Assembly (NCBI GenBank): GCA_963921195.1
Contig: OY992537.1
Span: 34,891,410 to 34,955,409 of the forward strand
Length of the DNA stretch: 64,000 nt
DNA from: Pegoplata infirma
Lineage: Eukaryota; Arthropoda; Insecta; Diptera; Anthomyiidae
Direction of reading: 5' to 3'
Position numbers and translations under genes: made by a program. This document shows, in pieces, positions 1 through 11,299 of this stretch (positions are counted from its first letter, which is position 1; every line of letters begins with the position of its first letter). Below the pieces are notes generated by a model. That model worked only from the letters and a program-made list of their open reading frames with translations, searched no databases and had not been told where the DNA came from.

Positions 1-130
1 CGACATGTTTCCTATAGAAACAACATATTTCCTATAGAAACAACATATTCCCTATAGAAAAATCTTCAGATTCCGAGACATTTTTCATTAGGTAAAAGTT
101 TCAGATTCTGATACATTTTTACAGACCAGT
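1..130. repeat. Short tandem repeat remnant with TTTCCTATAGAAA and CAGATTCTGA motifs
   Basis: Three copies of a unit of about 20 bp carrying TTTCCTATAGAAA are followed by pieces of the 35-bp repeat (GAGACATTTTTC and AAAAGTTTCAGATTCTGA) that forms an array at 8336-9215. It is probably the edge of an array cut by the window. Confidence 0.6.
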
Positions 131-643
131 AGTAACGTTTTTGTTATTACGACAATTTCTGAGCGCTTTCTCCCTGCATCTGACTGCTTTCCTGCAAGTC
201 TGGTTAAACCAACATTTATAACTTTTTTTTTTCCTTGACAAAGGAAACACATTTATTTAAATTTGTAAAAGATTATTAACATAATACATAAACATTATAT
301 TACAATTAATACAATAGATATCTGGGGACTCCATCAGACCCTAATTTTGTAATTGGACATTCCCAAGATTTTTAAAATATACATATCTTGGTAAATACTG
401 AACACACGACAAAAAGTCCAACAGCATTTTTATAGCTCTTGACTCGTAGAACATTACACCAAAATACCCGAAAGCACTATGGGTAATAGCTTTATGTTAT
501 CAAGTTTTAAAGATTCTTAAAAACTAAGCAAGTGTAAAGCGAAACTGACAAAAATTTTGGATCAAAATCTATGACGACCATTATTTAATACTTATTCAAA
601 ATGTCAACACGTTCCCACACACTTTTTATATAAGAGGTAAACT
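131..643. other. A+T-rich DNA with no recognised gene
   Basis: No convincing frame, RNA gene or terminal repeat is visible between the short repeats at the window edge and the foldback element that begins at about 644. Confidence 0.5.
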
Positions 644-3079
644 ACACGCAAAAAAAAATCTGTGTCGGAGTGAGCAAAAATCTGGCATAATTTTACCAAG
701 AATATGCTAAAACTACAACCGACGAAGTAGTTTTCATAATTTATCCAAAACACTTATGTAAAAAATTTTGAAGAAAATGCTAATGCTATTTAAGCAAAAA
801 CTTGGTAAAATATGCCAAAAGAAATATGGTGAAATATACCAAAATTATTAGAAAAGGTGACTAAAAATAATGCTAAAAATTACCACATTTATGCTAAAAT
901 AAATTTTCTATAAAATTTTTGTAAAAATTTGCATATTTGTTGAATTTAAAATTTTCACAGAATAAATCCATATTAATATAATAAATATTGTGTAGGATTT
1001 TATTTACCACCGACCAACTGACCCTTTATGTACAATTTTCTCCAGTGACTGCTGCCTACGCTTTTTCTTGAAGTGAAGGATCCGCTATAGCTTTACGACT
1101 TTATTTAAAAGCATCCTGTAAAAATAGAAAATTATTACAAAACATAAATTTTTAATTTAAAAACTAGTAAACCCCATTGGTCTTTTGGTTAGGAGGAAAA
1201 CTTACTTTGTGATTCCATTTGTAACTCATCAAAACAGGTCTGGACTCCATTGGCTTTGCTATATAAATGAGTTTTTAGGTTTTAATTTTATAACTAAAGG
1301 GAGGACTGGTGCCCACGCTCTTTATTGTAGTGAAGGATTCGCCATAGCTTCAAAAATTTATTTAGCAGTACCCTGTAAAAATAGAAAATTATTACCAAAC
1401 ACTAATTTTTAACTAAAAATCTATTAAACCTTATTGTTGTCTTCGGAATAGGGGTATACTCACATTATCATTCCATTTGTAATTCATTGAAACAAACGTC
1501 TGGGACTTCATTGGTTTTGCTCAGTTTTGCTAAATGAATGGTGTTTTAAGTTATGACAGCAAAATTAACTTTAGCATTTTTTTATCTTACATTTATTTAT
1601 CTTTTAAAAAACTAATTATTTATTTTTATTAATTTATTTTAATTTTATTTATCAATTTCCTTTTTATGTTTTTATAACACAAAAAAATAAACAAAGCACG
1701 CACACAAAAATACAAAATGAAAATGGCGGTCTGTATTTGTTTTTTTTTTGTTGTTTTCTTTCGAAAAATTTTTGCGTGTACACGCAAAAAAAAAATCTGT
1801 GTAAGATTGAGCAATCCTACTTGGTAAAATTTTTTTCATACCAAAAAAAATTTTTTACCAAATTTTTGCTAAAATTATGCTTGTCGATGTTAAAGTAACA
1901 TAATTAGTCTTTTATGTAAAATAACCAAGTAGCTTGCACAATAACGCAAATTACTTGCACAAAAATTTATCGAAAGAAAACAACAAAAAAAAAAAACAAA
2001 TACCTCCATTTTCATTTTGTATTTTTGTGTGCGTGCTTCGTTTTTTTTTTGTGTTATAAAAACGTAAAAAGAAAATTGATAAATAAAATTAAATAAATTA
2101 ATAAATAAAAATAAATAATTAGTTTTTTAAAAGATAAATAAATGTTAAATAAAAAAATGCTTAACTTAATTTTGCTGTCATAACTTAAAACACCATTCAT
2201 TTAGCAAAACCAATGGAGTCCCAGACGTTTGTTTCAATGAATTACAAATGGAATGATAAAGTGAGTATACCCCTATTCCTAAGACACCAATAAGGTTTAA
2301 TAGATTTTTTGTTAAAAATTAGTGTTTGGTAATAATTTTCTATTTTTACAGGGTACTGCTTAATAAGTATTTGAAGCTATGGCGATTCCTTCACTTCAAT
2401 AAAGAGCATGGGCACCAGTCCTCCCTTTAGTTATAAAATTAAAACCTAAACACTCATTTATATAGCAAAGCCAATGGAGTCCAGACCTGTTTTGATGAGT
2501 TACAAATGGAATCACAAAGTAAGTGTTCCTCCTAATCAAAAGACCAATGGGGTTTACTAGTTTTTTAAATTAAAAATTTATGTTTTGTAATAATTTTCTA
2601 TTTTTACAGGATGCTATTAAATAAATTTGTGACGCTATAGCGGATCCTTCACTTCAAGAAAAAGCGTAGGCAGCATTCACTGGAGAAATTGTACATAAAG
2701 GATCAGTTGGTCGGTGGTAAATAAAATCCTACACATCATTTGTTATATTAATATGGATTTATTATGTGAAATATTTAAATTCAACAAATATACAAATTTT
2801 TACAAAAATTTTATAGAAAAATTATTTTAGCATAAATGTGGTAATTTTTAGTATTATTTTTAGTCACCTTTTCTAATAATTTTGGTATATTTCACCATAT
2901 TTATTTTGGTATATTTTACCAAGTTTTTACTTAAATAGCATTAGCATTTTCTTCAAAATTTTTTACATAAGTGTTTTGGCTAAATTACGAAAACTACTTC
3001 GTCGGTTGTAGTTTTAGCATATTTTTGGTAAAATTATGCCAGATTTTTGCTCACTCCGACACAAGTTTTTTTTGCGTGT
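644..3079. mobile_element. Foldback element of about 2.4 kb, non-autonomous
   Basis: Two arms of over 1.1 kb are inverted copies of each other. The left begins ACACGCAAAAAAAAATCTG at 644 and the right ends TTTGCGTGT at 3079. Matching interior blocks include AAGTGAAGGATCCGCTATAG at 1071 and its reverse complement near 2627. The loop is about 1780-1970. ACT flanks both ends (641-643 and 3080-3082), a possible 3-bp target duplication. Each arm contains direct sub-repeats of about 250 bp (compare 1175-1280 with 1425-1545). At about 1774-1790 the loop side holds a second end-like sequence, GCGTGTACACGC, suggesting two element ends joined head to head. The short frames inside (for example 1185-1412 and 1629-1814) have no recognisable protein and mirror each other, so I do not call genes. 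Confidence 0.8.
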
Positions 3080-3082
3080 ACT

Positions 3083-4217
3083 AAAATTGTTTTAATATTT
3101 GCTAATTTTACATAATTCTTTTAAAATATTAATACTTTTACCAACATGTTCATTTTAAAACAAATAACATACTATGTATTAACACCTTAATATCATGATT
3201 TGTTTTTCATTGGCCAATTTCGTAATCTTTGAAATAATTTAAACTAAACTAGAAACAAATCCTCTGCAAAAAAAAATACCACAATTTGTAAATACGTACT
3301 ATAGAGTCTTCCACTTCCAGTTTGACTTTACTAGAAGGTAATACCAACATACAAAAAATAAATGCAATTTTTAAAGTAGTCTTTTATTATCTGAAACAGG
3401 TTTTTCAAAGTTGTTGATGCCATTTTTGGGTAATTTGTTTTTATTTTTCCGTATCATTCGTTTTATTTTTGTTGTAGTTTGAATTTCCTCCTCTTCATCA
3501 AGTCGCGGTGCATTGTTTTAGATCTCGTACTTCATTTTAACACGATTTTGTTATTTTTTTGTGCAATAGTTGCAGTATAGAGTACTGAAGTAGTGAGTGA
3601 ATCCCTTTCAGTGAATGAGTCACTGTTGTGATATGATGCGAGGAATATATGGATTTTGTAATACACACTCCCATCTACAATACGTAAACGTAACGTACAT
3701 AGGTATTACCAGTCTTTTTTGTAATTTTTTGCTGCCAAAGGTTTTAAATTTCTTGCCGGTTGTTGATGTTTGTCTGTCTGTATTTTGGTCTTACTTGCCT
3801 GCCTGGATGGTTGGTACGATGGTTAGTTATTTGCTTGCTGGCTTAAACTGTATGAATTCCTTCTTTTTTTTTCTTTTACTCCATTCTGTTCGTTATTGCC
3901 TGATTGTTGTTGCTGTTTTTTTTTCATTATTTAGTTTTCTGTTATTATTCTTGGTAAACGAAGTCATGACTTTTATAGTCATGCCAGTCAGTCAATGAAG
4001 TTTAAGCTTCATATTATTATTTTTCAGTTACCATAACATATTTCTGTTTTTCCATTTATACAAAAAATTTCAAAGACTGTGCGAAAAAATTCCTTACTTA
4101 AAAAAAAAATAACAGCAAGAGAAGTTTTAGCAGGAAAGGAGCTCTAATTTTAACTGTGACCACAGACGATTTCCATAAAAAGTCGTGTTGCGCTAAATTT
4201 CAGGAAACATACGATTT
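3083..4217. other. A+T-rich spacer, no supported gene
   Basis: The longest open frame (3615-3998, 127 codons) is driven by T-rich runs that give poly-Phe/Leu/Val stretches. It matches no family I recognise. No terminal repeats were found. Confidence 0.5.
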
Positions 4218-4220
4218 TAA

Positions 4221-4481
4221 ACATTTAAACGAATGATAGACTCATATTTGCATAGAGTGATTGACCTGAGGTTGCTTTCGACAAAGCAACATGCATACAG
4301 CCAGGGTAGATCAACGGAAACAGCTCTTCATGAACTCGTTGGTACCATCGAGATATCGCTTTCGGTAAAGGAGTACACTATGGTGGCCTTTCTTGATATA
4401 GAGGGGGCTTTTAATAATGTCATCCCAGAGTCCATAATTTTGGCATTGTCTGGTGTGGGAGTAAAGCGTGGGATCGTTTAA
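4221..4481 (+). pseudogene. Reverse transcriptase fragment, N-terminal fingers/palm motif A
   Basis: The frame reads KTFKRMIDSYLHRVIDLRLL, then a QGRSTETALHELV motif, then FLDIEGAFNNV, the RT motif A with the first catalytic Asp and the F-N-N context usual for jockey/I/LOA-type LINEs. An in-frame TAA at 4218 and loss of similarity upstream mark the truncation point. The frame ends at 4481 just after VGVKRGIV. In complete relatives a motif of the R-G-T-P-Q-G-G type and about 70 more residues would follow before the catalytic Asp pair. Here they are missing, and the next similarity (RGCHVVTYADD) begins about 30 bases later in another frame, so a deletion of roughly 200 bp is inferred. Confidence 0.85.
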
Positions 4482-4498
4482 AATGGTGGAAAATGCTG

Positions 4499-5221
4499 CT
4501 ATCTCTAAAAGCACGTGGTTGTCATGTTGTCACATATGCTGACGATGTCGCGATAGCGGTAAAGGGGAAGCATCTGCCAACATTGAGGGACATTCTTCAG
4601 GGTTCTCTGAAAGATCTGTCTAAATGGGCAAGAGACTGAGGTCTAGGAGTTAATCCAAGTAAAACAGAGCTTGTTTTGTTTACAAGGAAAAATAAGATTA
4701 CTGCTTTTGATCCTATTTATCTGGACGGCACTGAAATCACCTTCTCAGATGGAGCCAAGTATCTTGAAGTATTTCTGGATAGGAAGTTGAATTTCAGGTG
4801 TAATATTGAGGAACGGGTGAGAAAAGCAACGATTGCTTTATATTCCTGTAAAAGGGCCATTGGAAAACAATGGGGTTTTAGCCCTCAAGTCGTTCATGGG
4901 ATCTATATAGCAGTGGTGCGTCCAATTTTGCTGTATGGAATCATTGTCTGGTGGCCTGCTTTAGAAACAAAAGCGAACTGTGTCTTTATCACGAAGGTAC
5001 AGAGAATGGCGTCGATGTGCATCACTGGTGCTCTTCGTACTACACCTACGGGTGCATTAGAAATCCAACTTCACCTGATACCATTGGACATATTGGGTAG
5101 GCAGTATGCGGCTGCGTCGGCAATTCGACTTAATAGCACGCTGCAATGGAGGAGCAGCGATTGTGGCCATAGCGTGATCTTGAAGAAGATAACAATACCA
5201 CAAAATGTGCTCCCTCTTTGA
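4499..5221 (+). pseudogene. Reverse transcriptase fragment, catalytic YADD and thumb
   Basis: The frame contains TYADDVAIAVKG (catalytic Tyr-Ala-Asp-Asp at 4535-4546), then a helix reading LSKWARD, a TGA stop at 4637-4639 where relatives usually have Cys, and NPSKTELVLFTRKNK. Further on are the LEVFLDRKLNF motif (normally LGV-LD-KL-), the CKRAIGKQWGF segment and VRPILLYGIIVWW. These are standard C-terminal RT/thumb motifs of insect LINEs. The frame closes at 5221, where RNase H continues in another frame. Stops and frame changes make it a pseudogene. Confidence 0.87.
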
Positions 5222-5870
5222 GCGCCACTTTACCACTATGATACCATCCAGGGAGTCTTGGATGGGGGACACTCCGCGTAGTGGAGCCACCATAAATTTT
5301 TACACAGATGAATCGAGGTTGCACGAACAAGTGGGCTTTGGAGTCTATTCGGAAGAGCTTGGATTGAGCCTGGCTCGAAGATTGCCAGATCATTGCAGTG
5401 TTTACCAGGCAGAGATGCTGGCAGTAAAGGAAGTGGCTGACTGGTTGAGCTGCAATGTCTTGTCTACAACCGCAGTCAACATCTATACCGACAGTCAAGC
5501 CGCGTTCAAGTCCCTGGATTCAATGTTTCTGAAAACAAGATCTGCCCTTTACTGCCGCACGTCTTTAAATGAGATGGCCAAGCAGTTTACCATACGACTC
5601 ATATGGGTCCCAGGGCACAGAGACATTCCAGGGAATTGCAAAGTTGATGAGCTTGCAAGACTAGGAACTACGTTACAGGTTCCAACAGAATTGGAATGTG
5701 TTGGTATGCCTCTAGAAACTTGCAAGCAAAACCTACGGCTTTGTTCTGCGACGGAGACTAATCAAAGATGGGCAAATGAATGGAGGTGTGAGACAACACG
5801 ACTGATTTGGCCTTCTCTTAATCAGGGGCGCACAAGTGAGCTGGAGAGATTTCGACGGTGGTTTCTATAA
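5205..5870 (+). pseudogene. LINE RNase H domain, degraded
   Basis: The domain would degrade the RNA strand of RNA-DNA hybrids during element copying. Visible motifs, in order, are NFYTDESRL (first catalytic Asp), SVYQAEMLAVKEVADWL (catalytic Glu), INIYTDSQAAFKSL-like text here read VNIYTDSQAAFKSL (second Asp), and LIWVPGHRDIPGNCKVDELA (His and last Asp). All four catalytic positions survive, although the reading frame differs from that of the preceding RT. The spacing fits an RNase HI fold of about 130 residues. The segment after the domain runs into a frameshift near 5858-5870. Confidence 0.88.
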
Positions 5871-6127
5871 TTACCGGACACTGTCTTATAGGGAAGCACG
5901 CAGAGCTGTTAAATGTGCCGTCGAATGACTTTTGTCGAAGTTGCATGGATGAAGAGGAGTTGAAAAATATCGAACACTTTATTTGCCATTGCCCGGCACT
6001 TTCTGGTCAGAGACTTGCTGCACTGGGATCTACGAAGCTGTACGATCTTTCTGATTTGTCGGATGTCAAAATTCAATATCTGAAGAGTTTCATAAGAAGC
6101 TTAAACTGGTTTAACGACAGGAACTAG
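5858..6127 (+). pseudogene. C-terminal Cys/His-rich tail of the LINE polyprotein
   Basis: This continues the preceding frame after a shift. It reads ITGHCLIGKHA, then DFCRSCMDEEE, then IEHFICHCPALSGQR, the C-x2-C-x(n)-H-x4-C arrangement found at the end of many RNase H-bearing insect LINE proteins. It ends at a normal-looking stop (TAG at 6125-6127) about 85 bp before the CCTAA tail, so this is the true C-terminus of the element's ORF2. Confidence 0.85.
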
Positions 6128-6212
6128 TAGGGAAACCTGTTACGGTCCCTTGGTATCACAATGGACCTCAGAGTCTACGTGTGTTGACGTAAAACGTCAG
6201 CAGCCACTTACA

Positions 6213-6229
6213 ACCTAACCTAACCTAAC
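6213..6229 (+). repeat. CCTAA-repeat 3' tail of the LINE
   Basis: CAACCTAACCTAACCTAA marks the 3' end of the plus-strand copy. The same tail occurs inverted at 6452-6466 and as AACCTAACCTA at 35149-35159, which supports it as the family terminus. Confidence 0.75.
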
Positions 6230-6451
6230 ATTTTTTGAATCTTTTAAAACACAACCTTCTGGGACTAAATTCCTTTAATCGCACTATTTAAAAACAAAAT
6301 TATCATAAAACTCTTCCCTCCTGAATGCTTTGTCTTGTTAATTTCCCTCCCCAATTTCTTTGAGTTGTGAAATGTGATCTATGCGTGACCTTTGGTCAGC
6401 CATATAAACCTTACCTAATGTTTGGTTAGTTTCCTGAAAACGTACGCTTCA

Positions 6452-7142
6452 ATAGGTTAGGTTTTAAGTGTCACATAGACTCTGATGTTCGTTGTGATTA
6501 CACAATAAAGTAATAAGCTTCCCCTACTAGTCCCTGCCGTTGAACTAATGTGAGCTCCTTATAAAACTCCTAAGACATGAAATTTTGCCATCTGACAAGT
6601 CAGAATGATCTTGCAGCTCCCTAGATCTCAGTGAAGCATATCTCTGACCAGAATGGGACGGGCAATAGCAAATAATGTGTTGGATAGTTTCCAACTCCTC
6701 CAGAAGTTATTTGACGGCACATTTTACCGCTTAGAGTGCTTTTTGGAATTTGCAGCAACTACCGTCAAAATCTCTTCGAAACGATAGCAGCTCACGTGAG
6801 CGCTTTTGTTTGATAAAATGTCAAATTTATCGTGAAACCTTGCAAGTACCTCAATGTGACCATTTCTGCTTAGTCTGCCCCGTGAAACAAATCCGTAGTA
6901 TTTGTTTGCAAGTTTCTAGAGTCAAAAGAACACTTTTGAATTCCGTAGGAACATGTAAGGTAAATCCCAGTCGTGCAAGTTGGAATGTCCCTGTGACCTG
7001 AGACCCATATGAGTCGCTTGTCAAACTGCTTTATCATCTCAGTTAAATACGTATGGCATTTAAAAACAGATCTTCTATTAAGAAAGATTGACTTCAGAGA
7101 CTTGACTGCGGCTTGAATGTCAGAATAGATATTGACTGCCAT
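6452..7142 (-). pseudogene. Second decayed copy of the LINE 3' end, minus strand
   Basis: Read on the minus strand from 7142 it gives VNIYSDIQAAVKSL (RNase H second Asp block) and RLIWVSGHRDIP, matching the copy at 5205-5870. The similarity continues with interruptions through the Cys/His-rich tail and the 3' UTR (CATAGACTCTGA near 6474 mirrors AGAGTCTACGTG near 6171) to an inverted TTAGGTT tail at about 6452-6466. It has several frameshifts and deletions. The two copies therefore converge tail to tail with a gap of about 220 bp. Confidence 0.8.
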
Positions 7143-8335
7143 TGTTCTTGTCTTTTATATAACACTGTTTGCTGCCCATCGTTCCAATTCTAATTCATTT
7201 TTCAAGCTTCATTATTGTTCAGTTTTTCTTATTTTTTTTTTTTTTGCAATAAATGAAATAAGTATGAATGTTCTGTTAGTTTTCTTAAATGTCGTTGTCT
7301 TCAATGTTATGTCTATCTTCATTCCTTGTTCTTTCGACGTTATTTTATTTTTTCAATTTTATTCATCGTCTTCTGCTTCTTCTTTTTTTATTCAATTATA
7401 TTGCATTTGTTACTTTAAAGTTCATTTTGTTATTGTCAGTTATGTACGTTTTATTATTATTATATATATTTTTTTCTTGATTTAAAATTCATAAATGCAC
7501 CATAGTGGTGTGTTATTAGGTGGGTTCTTATTTTTAAATATATATTACAAGCAAACCTCCTAAACACTTCGTAGTCGGATAGCTTAGGTACCCTTTTTAC
7601 CCTTAAAATGTGAAGTTTCAAAATATGCCCTTCTCTTAAATGTTAACTATGCTGGAGGATTTTACATGGTTAATTTTGGGGTTCTAATGGTTTTAGTTCA
7701 ATAGGAATAAAAATAGTACAATTTTGTATAACTCATGCACCAATACACATACAAAGAAGGTATAAACATAAAATCCTTGGTATTGACGTCAGATTTCATG
7801 GGAAATTTGCAGAAACAATTTCGGTTCACTCATTACAGAGAACACGCAATACAAACACACATCGTTTATATAAAATTAAAGGCAATAAAAGGGTCAGAAT
7901 TTGAGTCACAATTTCTGAAACTCTGGCATAGAAAATTCTTTCTTTTATTTAAATAATAATAACCCCCAAAAGGGGAAAATAACCTTGTTCAGAATTATGT
8001 TTCGTTTCGGAGAAAAATTAAAAAAATTTAGTAAACAAAATTTTTAAGCAAAAAATGTTTGAGTATAAACCATTTTATTCAGAATCGTTCCACGTTCTAT
8101 TTTATTGAGTTCCCCGTTTTATTCCATTTCGTTCCCCGTTCCATTGCATTTCGTTCTTTTCCGTACAACATGTTTTTAACAAATAAAAAAATCTCTAGGG
8201 CCTTTATCTCAATAGATATAAAATTAACCATTTTAACCTCTTTTACTATAAAAATAAAAAAGTTTTCTCCAACAGATTTTTCGTATACATCTGTGACTTT
8301 TTCTATAGTAGAAAATTGTTCTAAGTTATCAAAAG
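7143..8335. other. T-rich low-complexity and A+T-rich DNA, no supported gene
   Basis: From 7200 to 7485 the DNA is mostly T with scattered C and A, which opens frames rich in Phe, Leu and Ser. Frames at 7735-7956 and 8059-8349 match nothing recognised. From about 8080 to 8170 short GTTCC / CGTTCC repeats occur. Confidence 0.5.
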
Positions 8336-9215
8336 TCTCAAATTCCTAGAAATTTTTCCTACATAAAAAGTTTCAGATTGTGAAATATTTTTCGTACAAA
8401 AAAAGTTTCAGATTCTGAGATTTTAAAAGTCTAAAGCTCATAGAAATTTTGGCAAAATAAAAAGTCTCAGATTTAAAGACACTTATTGTATGCAAAGTCT
8501 AAGATTCTGAAACATTTTTCGCAAAGAAAAAATCTCACATTCTGAGACAATTTTCGTATAGAAAAAGTCTAAAATTCTGAGGCATTTTTCGTATAGAAGA
8601 AGTGTCAGATTCAGAGCATTTTTCGTATAGAAAAAGTTTCAGATCCTGAGGCATTTTTCGTACAGAAAAAGTATCAGATTCTGAGACATTTTTCGTATAC
8701 ACAACATTTTTCGTTCAGAAAAAGTCTTAGATTCCGAGACATTTTTCGTGTGGAAAAAGTATCAGATTCTGAGACGTTTTTCAAAAATGTCTTAGATTCT
8801 AAAACATGTTTCGTATAGAAAAAGTCTTAGATTCTGAGACATTTTTCGTATAGAAAAAGTATCAGATGCTGAGACATTTTTCGTATAGAAAAAGTCTTAG
8901 ATTTTTTCGTGCATATAAAGACTAATTGAGGAAGTCTCAGATCTGAGACGTTTTTCGTTTAAAAAAAATCTCAAATATGTACTGACAAGGGAAGTCTCCC
9001 TGGTGTCACCCTCCGATCTTCATGAAATTTGGATATGTTGTTAAGAACGAAATTGTCACAGATTCTGAAACATTTTCTCATAAAAAAAATTTTAGATTCT
9101 GAGAAATTTTTCATATCGAAAAAGTTTCAGATTCTGAGACATTTTTCATATCGTAAAAGTTTCAGATTCTGAGACATTTTTCGTAAAGGAAAGTCTCAAA
9201 TTCTAAGAAAGAAAA
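8336..9215. repeat. 35-bp satellite with two dyads per unit
   Basis: Tandem, partly degenerate units of about 35 bp alternate AGTCTTAGATTCTGAGAC, a near-perfect dyad, with ATTTTTCGTATAGAAAAA, a second near-dyad. The best-preserved copies lie at 8560-8900 and 9060-9190. About 8990-9050 is interrupted by unrelated sequence beginning TGACAAGGGAAGTCTCC. The architecture matches the 36-37-bp satellites further on, although the bases of one half differ. Confidence 0.82.
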
Positions 9216-9260
9216 GGTCTCATTAAAACCAAATTGTTCTACACAAATATAATGGTTTTA

Positions 9261-10015
9261 CTAACAAGGGAAGTATCTCAACCCTTTTGAACCGATTTGC
9301 CTGAAACTTAAAATATATATTAAAAGAGACGATTTTAAGGTTGGGGTGCATCGGCTTATCGGCTATATCGGTGTTTAAAAATTTCGTTGTCCCCTTATGA
9401 AACCATGTGGACATTCGGGGAAATTTTGATAACTTCCGAACTAAGAGGAATATCGTCTAGGGCAAAAATACGTGTCGACTTAAATTAAATAAAGATTATT
9501 TCTTATTCATGTGGATATCGTAGATCTATGCCTTCACATTTATACCCCCCAAAATTTACACATTTTCCTGAAAAAAATTATCAACACGCGCAATTACAGT
9601 GTTGACATACTGAAGCCCTTCTATCTTTCAAATCTTTCATCTCTCTTCTATCCCCTTTCCGAAAGAAACATCACGGTTACATTAGTCATTGATAGGCAGC
9701 ATTGCCTGAGTGTTGTTTCTTTAAAAAAAAAAAAAAAAATTTAAACAAGCTGAATTTTAACAAGGTTATGCAACCATTGGAAAGGCATTAAAAAAACCTT
9801 TCTTCTCATATGAAAACATCATATAGTTTCTTAAAAAGAAATGGCTGAAAAATCCCAAAAACGATTTTTTCACCATTTTTTGACCCATGTTTTAAACCTC
9901 AAAATCCACGATATGGCCAATAAGCCGAGACACCCAACCTTAGAATTGTCTCTTTTAAATATATTTTAAGTTTCAGGCAAATCGGTCCATAAGGGTTGAC
10001 ATACTTCCGTTGTAA
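9261..10015. mobile_element. Non-autonomous DNA element with terminal inverted repeats of about 100 bp, copy 1
   Basis: The left end reads CTAACAAGGGAAGTATC and the right end is its inverted form (GATACTTCC-type, ending TTGTAAG). The arms match for about 100 bp, including the segment GCCTGAAACTTAAAATATAT. A second copy lies in opposite orientation at 26801-27393, and the interiors of the two match (for example CCCCCCAAAATTTACACATT here). No clear target duplication was found; TA flanks both ends. Confidence 0.75.
9580..9740 (+). mobile_element. 160-bp insertion with poly(A) end, SINE-like or processed fragment
   Basis: Compared with the other copy at 26801-27393, this element has about 160 extra bases here, ending in a run of at least 16 A. 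A poly(A) end suggests a retroposed fragment. I see no Pol III A or B box and no clear target duplication. Confidence 0.35.
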
Positions 10016-10225
10016 GTAAAGAAAACTTACCTCGAGCTAGAATATTCCTACTCAAAATATTTTTTTTTAGTTTTTTTGTGTTAAAACAGGTAATAACATG
10101 AGTTTAATTTGTACCAAAAAAATGTTTATTTTTGTCATGCGACTTTTTCTTTCCAGCGGGGCCTCAAATTCTTGTGTGCCCAGGACTCCAAAATACCTTA
10201 AGCGACCCTGTCATGGATTCTAAGT

Positions 10226-11252
10226 ACACTCAAAAAAAAGTTGTAAAATGACAAAAAAAAATCTTATTTTTATTTTTTGTTACCTCCTATTTGACGAGAA
10301 TTCCTAGTAATTTTACAAGCTTTTTACCAATAATTTTAACAAGCTTTTTACCAATAAAATTGTAAATTTATAACTTTTTTGACGCGATAAAACTTACAAG
10401 GAATTCTCGTGACTACTAAATTTTTTTCTACACTCAAAAAAAAAAACTTGTCAAATTACTAGAAAAAGTCGCGTAATTCCATATTACCAATATTTGACAG
10501 TTTTCTTTGTTTTTTAACAAATAATTTTCGATCGATATTTAATTTTTTTTTGTAATTTTACATTTTTCTTGTTGTTTTACAAATATCCAAGATTTTTTAC
10601 AAAAAAAAATCTAGTAAATTTACGAGGATTTCTTGTAAGTTTTATTTCGCCAAAAAAGTAGTAACTTTACAATTTTGGTAAAAATCTTGTTAAATTACAA
10701 AAAAGTTCCTAAAATAAGAGGTAGCAAAAAATGTAGTAAAATAACAAAACCTCCTTGCAAATTTTATCGCGTCAAAAATATTGTAAATTTAAAATTTTTT
10801 TGGTAAAAAGCTTTTAAAATTACAAAATTATTGGTAAAAAGATTGTAAAATAACAAGGAGTTCTTGTCAAATAGGAGGTAGCAAAAAAAAAAGTTACAAA
10901 CTTTTCTTGTAATTTTACAAGGTTTTTTTGCAAAAATTCCTAGCTTTTATGTAAAATTACGAGCTTTTATGTAATTTTACAATCATTTTACCAAAAAATT
11001 TTAAAATTACAACTTTTTTTTGGCGCAATATACCTTACAAGGAATTCTCGTAAATTTACTAGATTTTTTTGTAAAATAAAATAAAATAAAAAAAAATTGT
11101 AAAATTACAAAAAAATTGTAAAATTACAAAAAAAAAAAAAATTAAATTTCGATCGAAAATTGTTAGTTAAAAAACAAGAAAAACTGTCAAATATTGGTAA
11201 AATGGTATTACGACAATTTTTCTTGTAATTTGACAATGTTTTTTTTTAGTGT
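10226..11252. mobile_element. MITE/foldback cluster of the CACTCAAAAAAA family
   Basis: It begins ACACTCAAAAAAAAGTTG and ends TTTTTTTTTAGTGT, with GTAC beside both ends. A second start-like sequence (CTACACTCAAAA) at 10430 indicates one copy inside or abutting another. The interior is packed with the repeated motifs TTGTAAAATTACAA, GAATTCTCGT and AATAGGAGGTAGC, in both orientations. Related copies lie at 14071-16525 (split), 27488-28003, 28632-29135 and, more distantly, 47661-47827. Confidence 0.7.
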
Positions 11253-11299
11253 ACTTTTTTCCTTAAAATTAAATTTTCACAATTTTTGACATTGTGTTG

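Larger units (their letters stand above)
4218..6229 (+). mobile_element. 5'-truncated, internally deleted non-LTR retrotransposon (LOA/I-like, with RNase H)
   Basis: The order is partial reverse transcriptase (4221-4481 and 4499-5221), RNase H (5205-5870), a C-terminal Cys/His-rich segment (5858-6127), a short 3' UTR, and a tail of CCTAA repeats at 6213-6229. An RNase H domain after the RT and a tail of short repeats instead of poly(A) are known for LOA and I-type LINEs. The clade is inferred from motif style only. The copy lacks the endonuclease/gag part and the central RT palm, contains stops and frameshifts, and cannot be active. It faces a second decayed copy on the minus strand at 6452-7142. 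Confidence 0.88.

Noticed and set aside
3615..3998. 127-codon frame resembling a membrane protein
   Set aside because: Hydrophobicity comes from poly(T) runs giving Phe/Leu. There is no start context, splice support or family resemblance.
7132..7485. 117-codon frame rich in Phe, Val and Ser
   Set aside because: T-rich low-complexity DNA, open in two frames at once (7132 and 7289).
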